Origin: Citromicrobium sp. UBA3494
GTDB lineage: Bacteria > Pseudomonadota > Alphaproteobacteria > Sphingomonadales > Sphingomonadaceae
DNA: 64,000 bases
Assembly: GCA_002377695.1 (NCBI GenBank)
Contig: DFQH01000006.1
Coordinates: 163,342 to 227,341 of the forward strand
Direction: 5' to 3'
Shown: positions 53,415-62,562 of the stretch, piece after piece
Layout: every line of letters starts with the position of its first letter
Position numbering within the stretch: position 1 is the stretch's first letter
Program-made: the position numbers and the translations under genes
Notes under the pieces: model-generated
The model's input: the letters and a program-made list of their open reading frames with translations, nothing else
Databases searched by the model: none
Told to the model about the DNA's origin: nothing

Positions 53415-54083
53415 ATGCATCACGATCCGGTGGAAGAAACGAAGGAAGCGCGCAGGCAGCGCCGCGGGCGGCAACGCCAGGCGGCGCCCGGCGGCTTCCA
53501 CGACCGCCTGATCAAGATCCTGGCGATCGGGCTGCCGATGGCCACGGGCGCCATCGTGGCCTTTCTGGTGCTGACCCCGCTCGCCCCGCGCAGCGAGGTG
53601 TCCTTCATCCTCGACCGGGACAAGGTGGAGCAGATCGACGAGCGGCTGCGGATCGACAAGGCGACCTATCGCGGATCGGACAATCAGGGCCGCCCCTTCT
53701 CGCTCACCTCCGACAGGGCCGTGCAGCAGTCGAGCGCGGAAGGGATCGTCCGGCTGGAAGACGTGGTCGCACAGATCCTGCTGCGCGACGGCCCGGCCCG
53801 CATCTCTGCCGAAGGCGGCGCCTATACCATCGACGAGGAACTGCTGAACGTGCAGGGCCCGGTGATGCTGCGGGCGACCGACGGGTACGAACTGGTCGCG
53901 CGCGGCGTTTCGGTGGACCTGAAGGACCAGCTGCTGATCGGCGACGACGGCGTGTCCGGCGCGGTGCCAGCGGGCACCTTCTCTGCCGACAGCCTTCGGG
54001 TGGACCTGGAAACACGTACTATATTGCTTGACGGGAACGCGCGCCTGCGCATGGTGCCCGGCGCACTGGAGAGCATGCGATGA
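53415..54083 (+). CDS. lptC: LptC, lipopolysaccharide export bridge protein
   Basis: A 222-residue protein with a basic cytoplasmic tail, one membrane helix (residues 36-55) and a beta-jellyroll periplasmic domain. GSDNQGRPFSLTSDRAVQQS and the later IDEELLNVQGPVMLRATDGYELVARGV region match LptC. It passes LPS from the LptB2FG transporter to LptA. Its stop overlaps the lptA start as ATGA. Confidence 0.87.
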   Translation: MHHDPVEETKEARRQRRGRQRQAAPGGFHDRLIKILAIGLPMATGAIVAFLVLTPLAPRSEVSFILDRDKVEQIDERLRIDKATYRGSDNQGRPFSLTSDRAVQQSSAEGIVRLEDVVAQILLRDGPARISAEGGAYTIDEELLNVQGPVMLRATDGYELVARGVSVDLKDQLLIGDDGVSGAVPAGTFSADSLRVDLETRTILLDGNARLRMVPGALESMR

Positions 54084-54631
54084 ACCGCCGCCTTTTGTCC
54101 CTTCTCACCAATACCCACGGTCGCCTCGCCCTGAGATCCGGGATGGCCGGTTTCGCGCTGGCCGCGTGCACCGTGGCGGGCCTGCAGCTTCACGCGCAGG
54201 CCATCGCCGCGCACAATTCCAACGCGCCGGTCAACTACGCCGCCAACCGGATCGAGCTGCAGGATCGGCAGGACCGGGTGGTTCTTTCCGGCAACGTGGT
54301 GATCGATCAGGCCAACCTGCGGATGACCGCGGCGCGCACCATCGTCGACTATTCGGACAACGGTTCGCTCAGCATCCAGCGCATTTCGGCCACCGGCGGT
54401 GTCACCGTCACCCGGGGTGACGAAAGCGCGCGCGGCAGCGTGGCGGTGTACGATTTCAACCGCCGGATCATTACCCTGACGGGCGATGTCCGCCTGCGGC
54501 GCGGAACCGATACGCTGAACGGTGGGCGGCTGACGATCGACCTGCAGACCGGGCTTTCCAGCATCGACGGTGCGGGCGGCGCTTCGGACGGCGGGCGGGT
54601 GACCGGCAGCTTTTCCGTTCCGCAGAACTGA
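54080..54631 (+). CDS. lptA: LptA/OstA-like lipopolysaccharide transport protein
   Basis: A 183-residue periplasmic beta-jellyroll protein with an N-terminal signal or anchor. YAANRIELQDRQDRVVLSGNVVIDQ and the following repeated strands (LSIQRISATGGVTVTRGDE, ITLTGDVRLRRGTDTLNGG) are the OstA pattern. It forms the LPS-carrying filament across the periplasm. lptB, often the next gene in relatives, is absent; holA faces it instead after 18 bases. Confidence 0.87.
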   Translation: MNRRLLSLLTNTHGRLALRSGMAGFALAACTVAGLQLHAQAIAAHNSNAPVNYAANRIELQDRQDRVVLSGNVVIDQANLRMTAARTIVDYSDNGSLSIQRISATGGVTVTRGDESARGSVAVYDFNRRIITLTGDVRLRRGTDTLNGGRLTIDLQTGLSSIDGAGGASDGGRVTGSFSVPQN

Positions 54632-54649
54632 GCGTGCGGCACCGCCCCC

Positions 54650-55693
54650 CTACCGGGAGGCGGCGCGCGCGATCCACGCGATTTCCTGGGCAAGCAGCAG
54701 TTCGGCCTGCTGGCTGTTGGCCAGCAGCGCCTGGTGCAGGGCGGTCAGCCGCGACACGAGCCGGTCCAGCCGCTTCCCGCGCCAGATGCGCAGCTGTTCG
54801 GCAATATCGCGTTCGTCCTTGAAGAAGATGCGCCGCGCGCGTTTCTGCGACTCGACGAAAGAACCGACATCCTCGCCCGGGCGCATCCGCGCGGATAGCT
54901 GGGCGAGCTGAGCCGCGCGCCGTTCGAAGGCCAGCGCCACCCCGACCGGGTTTAGCGACAGCGTATTGAGCCGCGCCAGCTCGCCCGGCAGACGCTTGGC
55001 ATGACCGCTGAGCGCGGCATTGACCAGCGGCATGAACCCGTCTTCCTCGCTCGTCGCGCCAACCGCGTCCCATGACGAAAGATCGGCCTTGCGCGGCGTA
55101 TCAGGCGCTGCATCGAGGTACAGCGCCAGCTTTTCCACCTCGGCCTCCGCCAGCCGCCGGTCGAGCCCCGATGCGCGCGCGATGCGCTGCGCCAGATCAC
55201 CGTCCAGCCGCAGGCCGTTGCGGTCCGCCAGATCGCGCACCGTGTTGGCCATGTCGGTCAGGTTGGGCGGGTAGAACATCGCCACCAGCGTATTGCCCGC
55301 GCCCGCCACCAGTTTGGCTGTACGCGACTTGTCTGTCGCGGAGGTGGCGACCACCAGGACGGGGCACGCTTCCCCCTCGGCCTCGAAGTGGATCTTCAGC
55401 GCATCATGCGCTTCCTCGCCGGTCGCGCGGACGAATATGTGCCGCGAATTGCCAAACAGGGAGGAAGAACGCGCCTCGTCCGCCAGCCGCACCGGATCGC
55501 GTCTGAGATCGGAGCCCGACATATCGACCCGCTCGCCCGGATCGGGCAGGCCACCGACGATCGTGGCAGCAGCGGCAGAGGCCGCGCTTTCGTCCGGCCC
55601 GCAAAAGAAGAAGGTATGGCATTCGCGCGCGGCCTGAGCAGCCATGCGACCGAAGCTGTTCTGGTTGGCCTTGAACGAGGGGGCCTTGGCCAT
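54650..55693 (-). CDS. holA: DNA polymerase III delta subunit
   Basis: A 347-residue clamp-loader subunit. FFFCGPDESAASAAAATIV is the degenerate nucleotide-binding start, and PGELARLNTLSLNPVGVALAFERRAAQLAQLS and WRGKRLDRLVSRLTALHQALL in the C-terminal collar are typical of HolA. It opens the sliding clamp together with delta-prime and tau. The ATG at 55693 lies 4 bases past the lptE stop. Last gene of the DUF3576-leuS-lptE-holA row. Confidence 0.92.
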   Translation of the reverse strand: MAKAPSFKANQNSFGRMAAQAARECHTFFFCGPDESAASAAAATIVGGLPDPGERVDMSGSDLRRDPVRLADEARSSSLFGNSRHIFVRATGEEAHDALKIHFEAEGEACPVLVVATSATDKSRTAKLVAGAGNTLVAMFYPPNLTDMANTVRDLADRNGLRLDGDLAQRIARASGLDRRLAEAEVEKLALYLDAAPDTPRKADLSSWDAVGATSEEDGFMPLVNAALSGHAKRLPGELARLNTLSLNPVGVALAFERRAAQLAQLSARMRPGEDVGSFVESQKRARRIFFKDERDIAEQLRIWRGKRLDRLVSRLTALHQALLANSQQAELLLAQEIAWIARAASR

Positions 55694-55697
55694 GCGA

Positions 55698-56189
55698 TCA
55701 GTCGCGATTGCGCAGCGCCAGCGAAACCCGCGTGACGATCTGGTCCGCAACCACCTGCGACAGCCGTTCCGCTGCCGCACGCTCGGCGGCAATCGTCGCG
55801 TAATCGCTCGACACCACGTCGATCCCGGCATCCGATCCCGCCGTCGCATCGAGCAGGATCGCACCGCTCGACAGGTCGATCAGCTGGTATCGCGCGCGCA
55901 GGATGCGCCTTTCGCGGCTGACGGTCTCGTCCGTCAGCAGGCCGAGGCTTTCGAGGCTCTCGTCGATCTGGACGTCGAGCCGGTAGCGCGGCGCGGTGTC
56001 GGAAGCACGCAGGTCCACGCGATCCTCGAGCGCGGTGGCAAGCAGCCAGCCCGTGCGGCCCTGGATCGGCGCAACCTCCACGGCGGACAGCTTGGCCGCC
56101 GCGCTGTTTCCGTTCGCACCCGCATAGATCGGCTGCAGCCCGCAGGCCGAGAGCGCGCACGCTGCAAAAAGGCACCAGACGATTCGCAT
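55698..56189 (-). CDS. lptE: LptE, lipopolysaccharide assembly lipoprotein
   Basis: A 163-residue lipoprotein with lipobox (ALSACGLQPIYAG), a classical LptE start. The rest has the alpha/beta sandwich pattern and ends with helix AERAAAERLSQVVADQIVTRVSLALRN. It plugs and assembles LptD in the outer membrane. Its ATG shares a base with the leuS stop (TGATG), so the genes are coupled. Confidence 0.87.
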   Translation of the reverse strand: MRIVWCLFAACALSACGLQPIYAGANGNSAAAKLSAVEVAPIQGRTGWLLATALEDRVDLRASDTAPRYRLDVQIDESLESLGLLTDETVSRERRILRARYQLIDLSSGAILLDATAGSDAGIDVVSSDYATIAAERAAAERLSQVVADQIVTRVSLALRNRD

Positions 56190-58717
56190 CAGGTGACGAT
56201 ATTCACCAGCCGGTCGGGCACCACAATGATCTTGCGGATGGGCGCCCCGTCGAGCGATCGCTGAACCTTCTCGCTGGCCAGAGCCATCTCTTCCAGCACA
56301 TCCTTCGATGCCCCCGCAGGCGCAGTCAGCGTGTCGCGCAACTTGCCCTTGTGCTGCACCGCGATAGTGACGGATTCGTCCTCCAGCAGGCTTTCGTCGA
56401 TTTCGGGCCAGGCGATCTCGGCAATCAGACCTTCGCCGCCGATTGCCTGCCACGCCTCTTCGGCGAGGTGCGGCATCATCGGCGCAACCAGCGGGAACAG
56501 CGCCTCGATGGCCCTGGTTCGGTCGGCGGACGGCTTGGCCTTCTCGATCGCGGAGACAAGTTCGTACAGCCTGGCGACGGCCTTGTTGAAATGCAGCGCC
56601 TCGATGGTCTCGGCCACATCGTGGACGATCCGCGCGGTCTTTCGCGCCAGATCCGCATCCTCGCCGCTCGCCTGCGGGTCATGCTCCGCAACCAGGCGCC
56701 ATACGCGCTGGACGAAACGCGCGCAGCCCTCGATCCCGCTTTCGGACCACGGCAGATCGCGCTCTGGCGGGCTGTCGGACAGCATGAACCAGCGCACGGC
56801 GTCCGCGCCATATTGCGCGATGATCGTATCGGGATCGACCACGTTGCGCTTGGACTTGGACATCTTGACCACGCGCCCGATGGTAACCGGGAAGCCGTCT
56901 TCCTTCAGCACCGCGCTCTGCCCGCTGCGTTCGACCTCGTCGGGGGCGAAATAGACCACACGGCCCGAATCGGGCTCGCGGCGGAAATAGGTCTCGTGCG
57001 TGACCATCCCCTGCGTGAACAGGCTGGCGAAGGGTTCGGTAAAATCGATCTGCCCCAGCCGCGCGAGCGCGCGGGTCCAGAAACGGGCGTAGAGGAGATG
57101 CAGGATCGCATGCTCGATCCCGCCGATATACTGCTCGACCGGCAGCCATTTCGCCACTTCCTGCGGATCGAAGGGCCGGTCCTCGGGCTGGCTGGCGAAA
57201 CGCAGGAAGTACCAGCTGGAATCCACGAAGGTATCCAGCGTGTCGGTTTCGCGCCGCGCGTCTCCGCCGCATTTCGGACAGGCGACGTTCTTCCAGGTCG
57301 GGTGGCGTTCCAGCGGGTTGCCCGGCGTCTTGAAATCGACATCCTCGGGCAGAACCACCGGGAGCTGGTCCTTGGGCACCGGTACGATACCGCAAGAATC
57401 GCAATGGATGAACGGGATGGGCGTGCCCCAGTAGCGCTGGCGCGAGACGCCCCAGTCGCGCAGGCGCCAGACCGTCTTGCCTTCGCCCCAGCCGTCCGCC
57501 TCTGCGCGGGCGATGACCTTCTGCTTCGCGGTCTCCACATCCAGCCCGTCCAGCGGGCCGGAATTGACGAGGATGCCCTCGCCCGGTTCCGCGCCCGATC
57601 CCAGCGGGCGATCCGCATCGGCCGCACTCGCCCCGATCACCCGCAGGATCGGCAGGTGGTATTTCTTCGCGAACTCGAAATCGCGCTGGTCGTGCCCCGG
57701 CACGCCCATGACCGCGCCGGTGCCGTAATCCATCAGCACGAAGTTCGCGATAAATACCGGCAGATCGTGATCGGCGATCAGGGGATGGCGGGCCTTGACC
57801 CCGGTCAGGTAGCCCAGCTTGGTCGCCGTCTCCACCGTGGCGGCCGTCGTTCCGCCGCGCTTGCATTCGGCGATGAACTCGGCCGCCCCCTCGTCGCCTT
57901 CGGCAAATGCGCGCGCCACGGGGTGATCGGGCGCCACGGCGACGAAGCTGGCGCCGTAGATCGTGTCGGGCCGGGTGGAGTAGACCTCCAGCTTCTCGCC
58001 GGTCGAAAGATCGAAGGCGAATTGCAGGCCCTGGCTGCGGCCGATCCAGTTTTCCTGCATCAGGCGGACCTTGTCGGGCCACTTGTCGAGGCTGGCGAGG
58101 CCATCGAGCAGGTCGGGCGCGAAATCGGTGATCCTGAGGAACCACTGGGAGAGCTTGCGCTTCTCGATCTCCGCGCCGGAACGCCAGCCCTTGCCGTCGA
58201 TCACCTGTTCGTTGGCGAGGACGGTCTGGTCGACCGGATCCCAGTTGACCTCGCTTTCCTTGCGATAGACGAGGCCCGCTTCGAACAGATCGACGAACAG
58301 AGCCTGCTCGTGCCCGTAATAGTCGGGTTCGCACGTCGCCAGTTCGCGGCTCCAGTCGAGCGCGAAGCCCAGGCGCTTCAGTTGCGCCTTCATCGATTCG
58401 ATGTTTTCACGCGTCCACTTGCCGGGATGGACGCCCTTTTCCATCGCCGCGTTTTCGGCCGGCATGCCGAAGGCGTCCCAGCCCATCGGGTGCAGAACTT
58501 CGTGCCCGCGCATTTTCTTGTAGCGCGCCAGCACGTCCCCCATCGTGTAGTTGCGCACGTGGCCGATATGGATGCGGCCCGATGGGTAGGGAAACATCTC
58601 GAGCACATAGCTCTTGGGCTTCTCGCTCGCGCTGTCGGCGCGGAAGCACTGCGCCTCGTCCCAGGCTTTCTGCCAGCGGCCATCTGCCTGGGACGGGTCG
58701 AACCGCGTATCGTTCAT
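56189..58717 (-). CDS. leuS: leucyl-tRNA synthetase
   Basis: An 842-residue class I synthetase charging tRNA-Leu. The HIGH signature appears in [17 protein letters not shown], the KMSKS loop as [14 protein letters not shown], the zinc-binding insert as [20 protein letters not shown], and the CP1 editing domain includes [18 protein letters not shown]. Full length. Second gene of the row after the DUF3576 lipoprotein. Confidence 0.97.
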   Translation of the reverse strand: MNDTRFDPSQADGRWQKAWDEAQCFRADSASEKPKSYVLEMFPYPSGRIHIGHVRNYTMGDVLARYKKMRGHEVLHPMGWDAFGMPAENAAMEKGVHPGKWTRENIESMKAQLKRLGFALDWSRELATCEPDYYGHEQALFVDLFEAGLVYRKESEVNWDPVDQTVLANEQVIDGKGWRSGAEIEKRKLSQWFLRITDFAPDLLDGLASLDKWPDKVRLMQENWIGRSQGLQFAFDLSTGEKLEVYSTRPDTIYGASFVAVAPDHPVARAFAEGDEGAAEFIAECKRGGTTAATVETATKLGYLTGVKARHPLIADHDLPVFIANFVLMDYGTGAVMGVPGHDQRDFEFAKKYHLPILRVIGASAADADRPLGSGAEPGEGILVNSGPLDGLDVETAKQKVIARAEADGWGEGKTVWRLRDWGVSRQRYWGTPIPFIHCDSCGIVPVPKDQLPVVLPEDVDFKTPGNPLERHPTWKNVACPKCGGDARRETDTLDTFVDSSWYFLRFASQPEDRPFDPQEVAKWLPVEQYIGGIEHAILHLLYARFWTRALARLGQIDFTEPFASLFTQGMVTHETYFRREPDSGRVVYFAPDEVERSGQSAVLKEDGFPVTIGRVVKMSKSKRNVVDPDTIIAQYGADAVRWFMLSDSPPERDLPWSESGIEGCARFVQRVWRLVAEHDPQASGEDADLARKTARIVHDVAETIEALHFNKAVARLYELVSAIEKAKPSADRTRAIEALFPLVAPMMPHLAEEAWQAIGGEGLIAEIAWPEIDESLLEDESVTIAVQHKGKLRDTLTAPAGASKDVLEEMALASEKVQRSLDGAPIRKIIVVPDRLVNIVT

Positions 58718-58747
58718 GCTCGGGTCTTTATCGGATGAATGAGTGGC

Positions 58748-59191
58748 TTAGCTGGCGATCGCCTGGCGGCGCAATTCGCGAGCCTTGGTCAGGATGATGT
58801 CTTCCAGCTTCTGCACGGTCGCGGCCTGCACCGGCGCATCGACCCATCCGCCGCCCTGGCTGACCTGGCGGCTGGCCGCCACGCGCAGCGCATCGGCGCG
58901 CAGGTCCTGGTCGAGGATCGAAACGGTCAGCTTCACACGTTCGGCCGGGTTTTCCGGATTGGCGAACCAGTCCGTCACGATCACGCCGCCCGCACTGTCC
59001 GCCTGAAGCAGCGGCGCGAAGCTCACCGCTTCGAGGCTGGCGCGCCAGAGATAGGAATTGACGCCGATCGTCGTCACCTGACTGGCGGCTGTATCGGCAC
59101 TGGGCAGGTCGTTGCCGCTGGCGCAGGCCGACAGGGCAGCAGCGAGGCCGAGCAGGCTGGCGGAAGCAATCGGGAGGCGGCGCTGGATCAT
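58748..59191 (-). CDS. DUF3576 lipoprotein
   Basis: A 147-residue protein with lipobox (ALSACASG) and the DUF3576 domain: GVNSYLWRASLEAVSFAPLLQAD, GGVIVTDWFANPENPAERVKLTVSILD, and a C-terminal helix. The role is unknown, but its conserved place before leuS and lptE suggests an envelope function. I use the ATG at 59191; the longer frame has no signal peptide at its start. Confidence 0.87.
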   Translation of the reverse strand: MIQRRLPIASASLLGLAAALSACASGNDLPSADTAASQVTTIGVNSYLWRASLEAVSFAPLLQADSAGGVIVTDWFANPENPAERVKLTVSILDQDLRADALRVAASRQVSQGGGWVDAPVQAATVQKLEDIILTKARELRRQAIAS

Positions 59192-59521
59192 CGTGGCTGG
59201 CTTTCCAAAGAAGAATGCGAAGGAGCAGGTCGGCAGACCGCGCATGCTGATGCCTCTATCGCCACGGACCAACCGCAGCAAGGGCGCGCCTGCCTTCCTG
59301 CGCGCAAGCTGGCGTGTGCGGGTGTACGCATGATGAACCTTGCGAGGGCATGCGGCGACTCTGTGTGCCTCTTGCAACACCTCTGTCGCAAGCGAAGCGA
59401 CCGCTTGTGGAAAAACTGGAAAGCCACGAAGCGATGACCTAACACCTTGGATCGAAAGCGGGGGCGAAGCATTCGGTGGCTATTCACCGTGTGTAAGTCT
59501 CGCGGTGTTAGAACTGGGGAT
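59192..59521. promoter_or_regulatory. 330-base divergent intergenic region with a structured leader
   Basis: No convincing gene fills this gap between the DUF3576 gene and the next rightward gene. Near its right end CTAACACC (59439-59446) and GGTGTTAG (59504-59511) form a perfect 8-base inverted repeat enclosing a small hairpin GGTG/CACC. The outer repeat ends ten bases before the ATG at 59522. It could sequester or frame the ribosome site, or be an operator. Confidence 0.35.
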
Positions 59522-60277
59522 ATGGGCAAGAAAACCGCACCTGTACTGCGCAAGCTGCTTGCACCCGCCATTGGCGGGGCGCTGGCGCTGGTCGCGGCTC
59601 CGGTGGTCGGCGCCGCCCTGGTCGAAGCGACCGTACCTACGCTTGTTTCCGGGTCCGATGCCAAGGGCACCCGCTTCACGCCTGCCACTGTCGATCCCGA
59701 ACTCGCGCGCCGCGTGGCTGAACGCTACGCCGCCCGTCGCGAGGCATTGCCTTTCACGCCTGCCGCCGGGAAGGCTGTTGCAGACCGTACGGTGACGGTG
59801 GCCGTCCGCCTCGACGACGATTCGGCCCGCGCGATCTCGATTCGTTCGGCCATCGATTCGGCGCGCAGCGAACCGGGCCGTCGCGATGTCGCGGTCGCCC
59901 CTTCCGCCTTCGACCTGGGCGTGGCCCGCGGTTACCAGAGCTTCACCAAGCCGGTGGCCGAACTGCCCAAGTCCGTTTCGAAGATCACCATGCCGGATCT
60001 CTCCGAATTCCGCCCCTCTCAGGGTGTGAAGGACGAACCGAGCCGCTTCCAGCCGCGCATCTCTGTCGATCAGGAACGCACCCCCGGGCGCGCGCCGCGC
60101 ACGCTCGAAGGGCGTGGGGAGCGTCAGCTCGATCTGGGCGGCGCCTACCGCGTCACGCGCAACCTGGACGTGACCGCCGGCGTGCGCCTGTCCGAGGAAC
60201 GCGACCGGCTGACCCCGCTGACCGACGGCGCGGAAGACAGCCAGTCGGTCTATATCGGCACACAGCTGCGCTTCTGA
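59522..60277 (+). CDS. hypothetical exported protein
   Basis: A 251-residue protein. The N-terminus has a basic start and hydrophobic stretch (IGGALALVAAPVVGAALVEA) that may be a signal or anchor. The middle is polar and Pro-rich. The last 60 residues (LDLGGAYRVTRNLDVTAGVR and ending SVYIGTQLRF) alternate like outer-membrane beta strands and end in Phe. I do not recognise the family. GGGG lies just before the ATG. Confidence 0.65.
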   Translation: MGKKTAPVLRKLLAPAIGGALALVAAPVVGAALVEATVPTLVSGSDAKGTRFTPATVDPELARRVAERYAARREALPFTPAAGKAVADRTVTVAVRLDDDSARAISIRSAIDSARSEPGRRDVAVAPSAFDLGVARGYQSFTKPVAELPKSVSKITMPDLSEFRPSQGVKDEPSRFQPRISVDQERTPGRAPRTLEGRGERQLDLGGAYRVTRNLDVTAGVRLSEERDRLTPLTDGAEDSQSVYIGTQLRF

Positions 60278-60391
60278 TTGCGCCCGGCTGCATTCGCCGC
60301 CGAAAAAAGCTCCTCCGCTCCTGTTTTGCTTTGCCCGCGCCTGCGGCTGACGCTACGTCTTTGTTCAAAGACTTGAAAAGTACTGGGAGGA

Positions 60392-61120
60392 TTGAGGCTG
60401 GCACGAGTTGCAGTCGTGACGGGGGGCACGCGCGGGATTGGCGAGGCCATCAGCCTTGCCCTGAAAGAACAGGGCCGCACGGTGATTGCGAACTATGCCG
60501 GCAATGATGAGCGCGCGAAGGAATTCTCCGCGCGCACCGGCATCACCGCGATGAAGTGGGATGTGGGCGACCATGAAGCCTGTCTCGAAAACTGTTCGCG
60601 CATCACCGAAGAACACGGACACGTCGAAATCCTCGTCAACAACGCCGGGATCACCCGCGATGGCACGCTCGCCCGGATGAGCTTCGACGACTGGAACGAG
60701 GTGATGCGGGTCAACCTGGGCGGCTGCTTCAACATGGCCAAGGCATGTTTTCCGGGCATGCGCGAAGGCAACTGGGGCCGGATCGTCAATATCGGCTCGA
60801 TCAACGGGCAGGCGGGCCAGTACGGCCAGGTGAACTATGCCGCCGCCAAGTCCGGCATCCACGGCTTCACCAAGGCGCTGGCGCAGGAAGGCGCGCGTTT
60901 CGGCATCACCGTCAACGCGATTGCCCCGGGCTATATCGATACGGATATGGTCGCCGCCGTGCCCGACAATGTGCTGGAGAAGATCGTGGCGAAGATTCCC
61001 GTCGGCCGGCTTGGCCAGGCAGAGGAAATCGCCCGCGGCGTGGCCTTCCTGACCGCAGACGATGGTGCCTTCGTCACCGGATCGACCATGAGCATCAATG
61101 GCGGCCAGCACATGTATTGA
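60392..61120 (+). CDS. phaB: acetoacetyl-CoA reductase
   Basis: A 242-residue SDR enzyme reducing acetoacetyl-CoA to (R)-3-hydroxybutyryl-CoA for PHA synthesis. VTGGTRGIG, LVNNAGITRD, IVNIGSINGQAGQYGQVNYAAAK and ITVNAIAPGYIDTDMV are close to the PhaB/FabG pattern. The start is uncertain: TTG 60392 sits only one base after GGGAGG, whereas CTG 60398 has a 7-base spacing and would give the family start ARVAVVTGG. No phaC or phaA is adjacent. Confidence 0.92.
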   Translation: MRLARVAVVTGGTRGIGEAISLALKEQGRTVIANYAGNDERAKEFSARTGITAMKWDVGDHEACLENCSRITEEHGHVEILVNNAGITRDGTLARMSFDDWNEVMRVNLGGCFNMAKACFPGMREGNWGRIVNIGSINGQAGQYGQVNYAAAKSGIHGFTKALAQEGARFGITVNAIAPGYIDTDMVAAVPDNVLEKIVAKIPVGRLGQAEEIARGVAFLTADDGAFVTGSTMSINGGQHMY

Positions 61121-61189
61121 GGCGCCGTGATGCGTCCCCGCGCGGCGCCGACGGTATCGCCAGCTGCAGGACCATGCGGAGCGCCTTCC

Positions 61190-62008
61190 ATGTTCAGATT
61201 TTTTTTGGCGGCATGCACAGTCACGCTGGTCGGCACGGCTGCCATGCCCGCGCATGCCGGCCCGGTCTCCGATCGGATCTATCAACCCATCCCGCTATCC
61301 CAGACAGAGGTGGAATTTCGCGGTGAGCCGCCTTTGCCGATACAGGCGAAGACGCAAGACGGGCTCGACCTGGAAGGCGCGTTCTGGCCGCCGGGAGAGG
61401 GCATCGACCAGATTGTCGTGGTGTTCCACGGCAACGGCTACAACCATCTCGTATCTGCCTATCGCGCCGAGCCTCTGCGCATCGGGGGGCGCGGCGTGCT
61501 GGTCGCCTCCTATCGCGGCTATGGCGACAACCCGGGCACTCCTTCGGAAGGCGGGCTCTACAGCGATGCCGAAGCGTGGATCGCCAAGGCACGCGAGCTG
61601 AGGCCCGACGCACGGATCTATCTCTTCGGTTTTTCGCTGGGCGGCGCAGTCGCCTTGCAAATGGCGGCGCGTGACGATTTTGCCGGCGTGGCAACGATGG
61701 GCGCGTTCACCCGCCTGCGCGATGCCGCACCGCTCCTCGCGCGGCCATTCATCAAGGAACGCTACGACAATCTCGCCTCGATTGCTCTCGTGACAGAGCC
61801 CACGCTGCTCCTGCACGGCACCAGGGACGAGACGGTCGATCCCAAGATGGCTGAGCGGCTGGAAGAAGCGGGCGGGCCGAACATCACCCGGATCAATCTC
61901 AAGGAAGGCGGCCACTGGGTCCCACTCGGTTCGATTGCGGGCAGGATCTGGCAACAATGGGAAGCGGCGGAAGCCCTGGCGCCCGGCGACACGCCGACGG
62001 CTCCGTGA
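61190..62008 (+). CDS. exported alpha/beta hydrolase
   Basis: A 272-residue hydrolase with a signal peptide ending near PAHAG. The nucleophile elbow is LFGFSLGGAVAL (GxSxG), the oxyanion region FHGNGYNHL, the acid in LLHGTRDETVD and the His in GGHWVPLG, the BEM46/FrsA-like serine hydrolase pattern. Substrate unknown. I place the start at the ATG at 61190 behind GGAG; the frame begins further upstream without a ribosome site. Its stop overlaps the next gene as GTGA. Confidence 0.82.
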   Translation: MFRFFLAACTVTLVGTAAMPAHAGPVSDRIYQPIPLSQTEVEFRGEPPLPIQAKTQDGLDLEGAFWPPGEGIDQIVVVFHGNGYNHLVSAYRAEPLRIGGRGVLVASYRGYGDNPGTPSEGGLYSDAEAWIAKARELRPDARIYLFGFSLGGAVALQMAARDDFAGVATMGAFTRLRDAAPLLARPFIKERYDNLASIALVTEPTLLLHGTRDETVDPKMAERLEEAGGPNITRINLKEGGHWVPLGSIAGRIWQQWEAAEALAPGDTPTAP

Positions 62009-62265
62009 GTTACCACCCACCCGTAAAACGCTCGGTCGAGATCGCCGGCCACAAGACCAGCATTTCGCTGGAGCCTGTCTTCTGGGACTTGCTGCGCGAG
62101 TTGGCCGAACAGCGCCGCGTACCGATAAACGCCATCGTCGCGCAGATCGATGTTGCACGACTCGAGGCCGACGAGCCGACCGGGCTCGCCAGCGCCATCA
62201 GGCAATTCCTCGTTGCCGAGGTGCGGAGCGGGGCCGGACCGCAAGGCCCGCCCCCGTCCGACTAG
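62005..62265 (+). CDS. ribbon-helix-helix domain protein
   Basis: An 86-residue protein. PVKRSVEIAGHKTSISLEPV followed by FWDLLRELAEQRRVPINAIV is the RHH_4 pattern: one beta strand for DNA contact and two helices. The tail is short and Gly/Pro-rich. It may be a small DNA-binding regulator. The start is the GTG at 62005, overlapping the hydrolase stop by four bases. Convergent with the next gene. Confidence 0.82.
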   Translation: MSYHPPVKRSVEIAGHKTSISLEPVFWDLLRELAEQRRVPINAIVAQIDVARLEADEPTGLASAIRQFLVAEVRSGAGPQGPPPSD

Positions 62266-62266
62266 C

Positions 62267-62494
62267 TCAGTACTTCGCTGTGGCGTCGCTGGCCGGGAAG
62301 GTCTCGTCGAGAGCTTCGTCGGTCTCGCTCATCTTGTCGCCCTTGGTGGCCGTTGCGCCCGAACCGGCTTCGCGGAACTGGCCTTCGGGCTGACCTTTGG
62401 CGAAGGCCACGCCGTTCTCGTCCTTGCGGTCCTTGTAGGCCTTGTAACCCAGGTAACCGAGGCCACCCAGTATTGCGGTGCGAATCAAACCCAT
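62267..62494 (-). CDS. small membrane-anchored protein with FPASD motif
   Basis: A 75-residue protein: a short hydrophobic start (MGLIRTAILGGLGYLGYKAY), a polar middle, and a C-terminal DEALDETFPASDAT. The last motif (DExFPASD) recurs at the ends of unrelated small bacterial proteins. Function unknown. GGAG precedes the ATG by seven bases. It ends one base from the RHH gene. Confidence 0.72.
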   Translation of the reverse strand: MGLIRTAILGGLGYLGYKAYKDRKDENGVAFAKGQPEGQFREAGSGATATKGDKMSETDEALDETFPASDATAKY

Positions 62495-62562
62495 GTCACG
62501 TCTCCAATAATCGTTCTACCTTGCGAACGAAGGAGCGCGGCTTTGGGTCCTGCGCTGACGTG

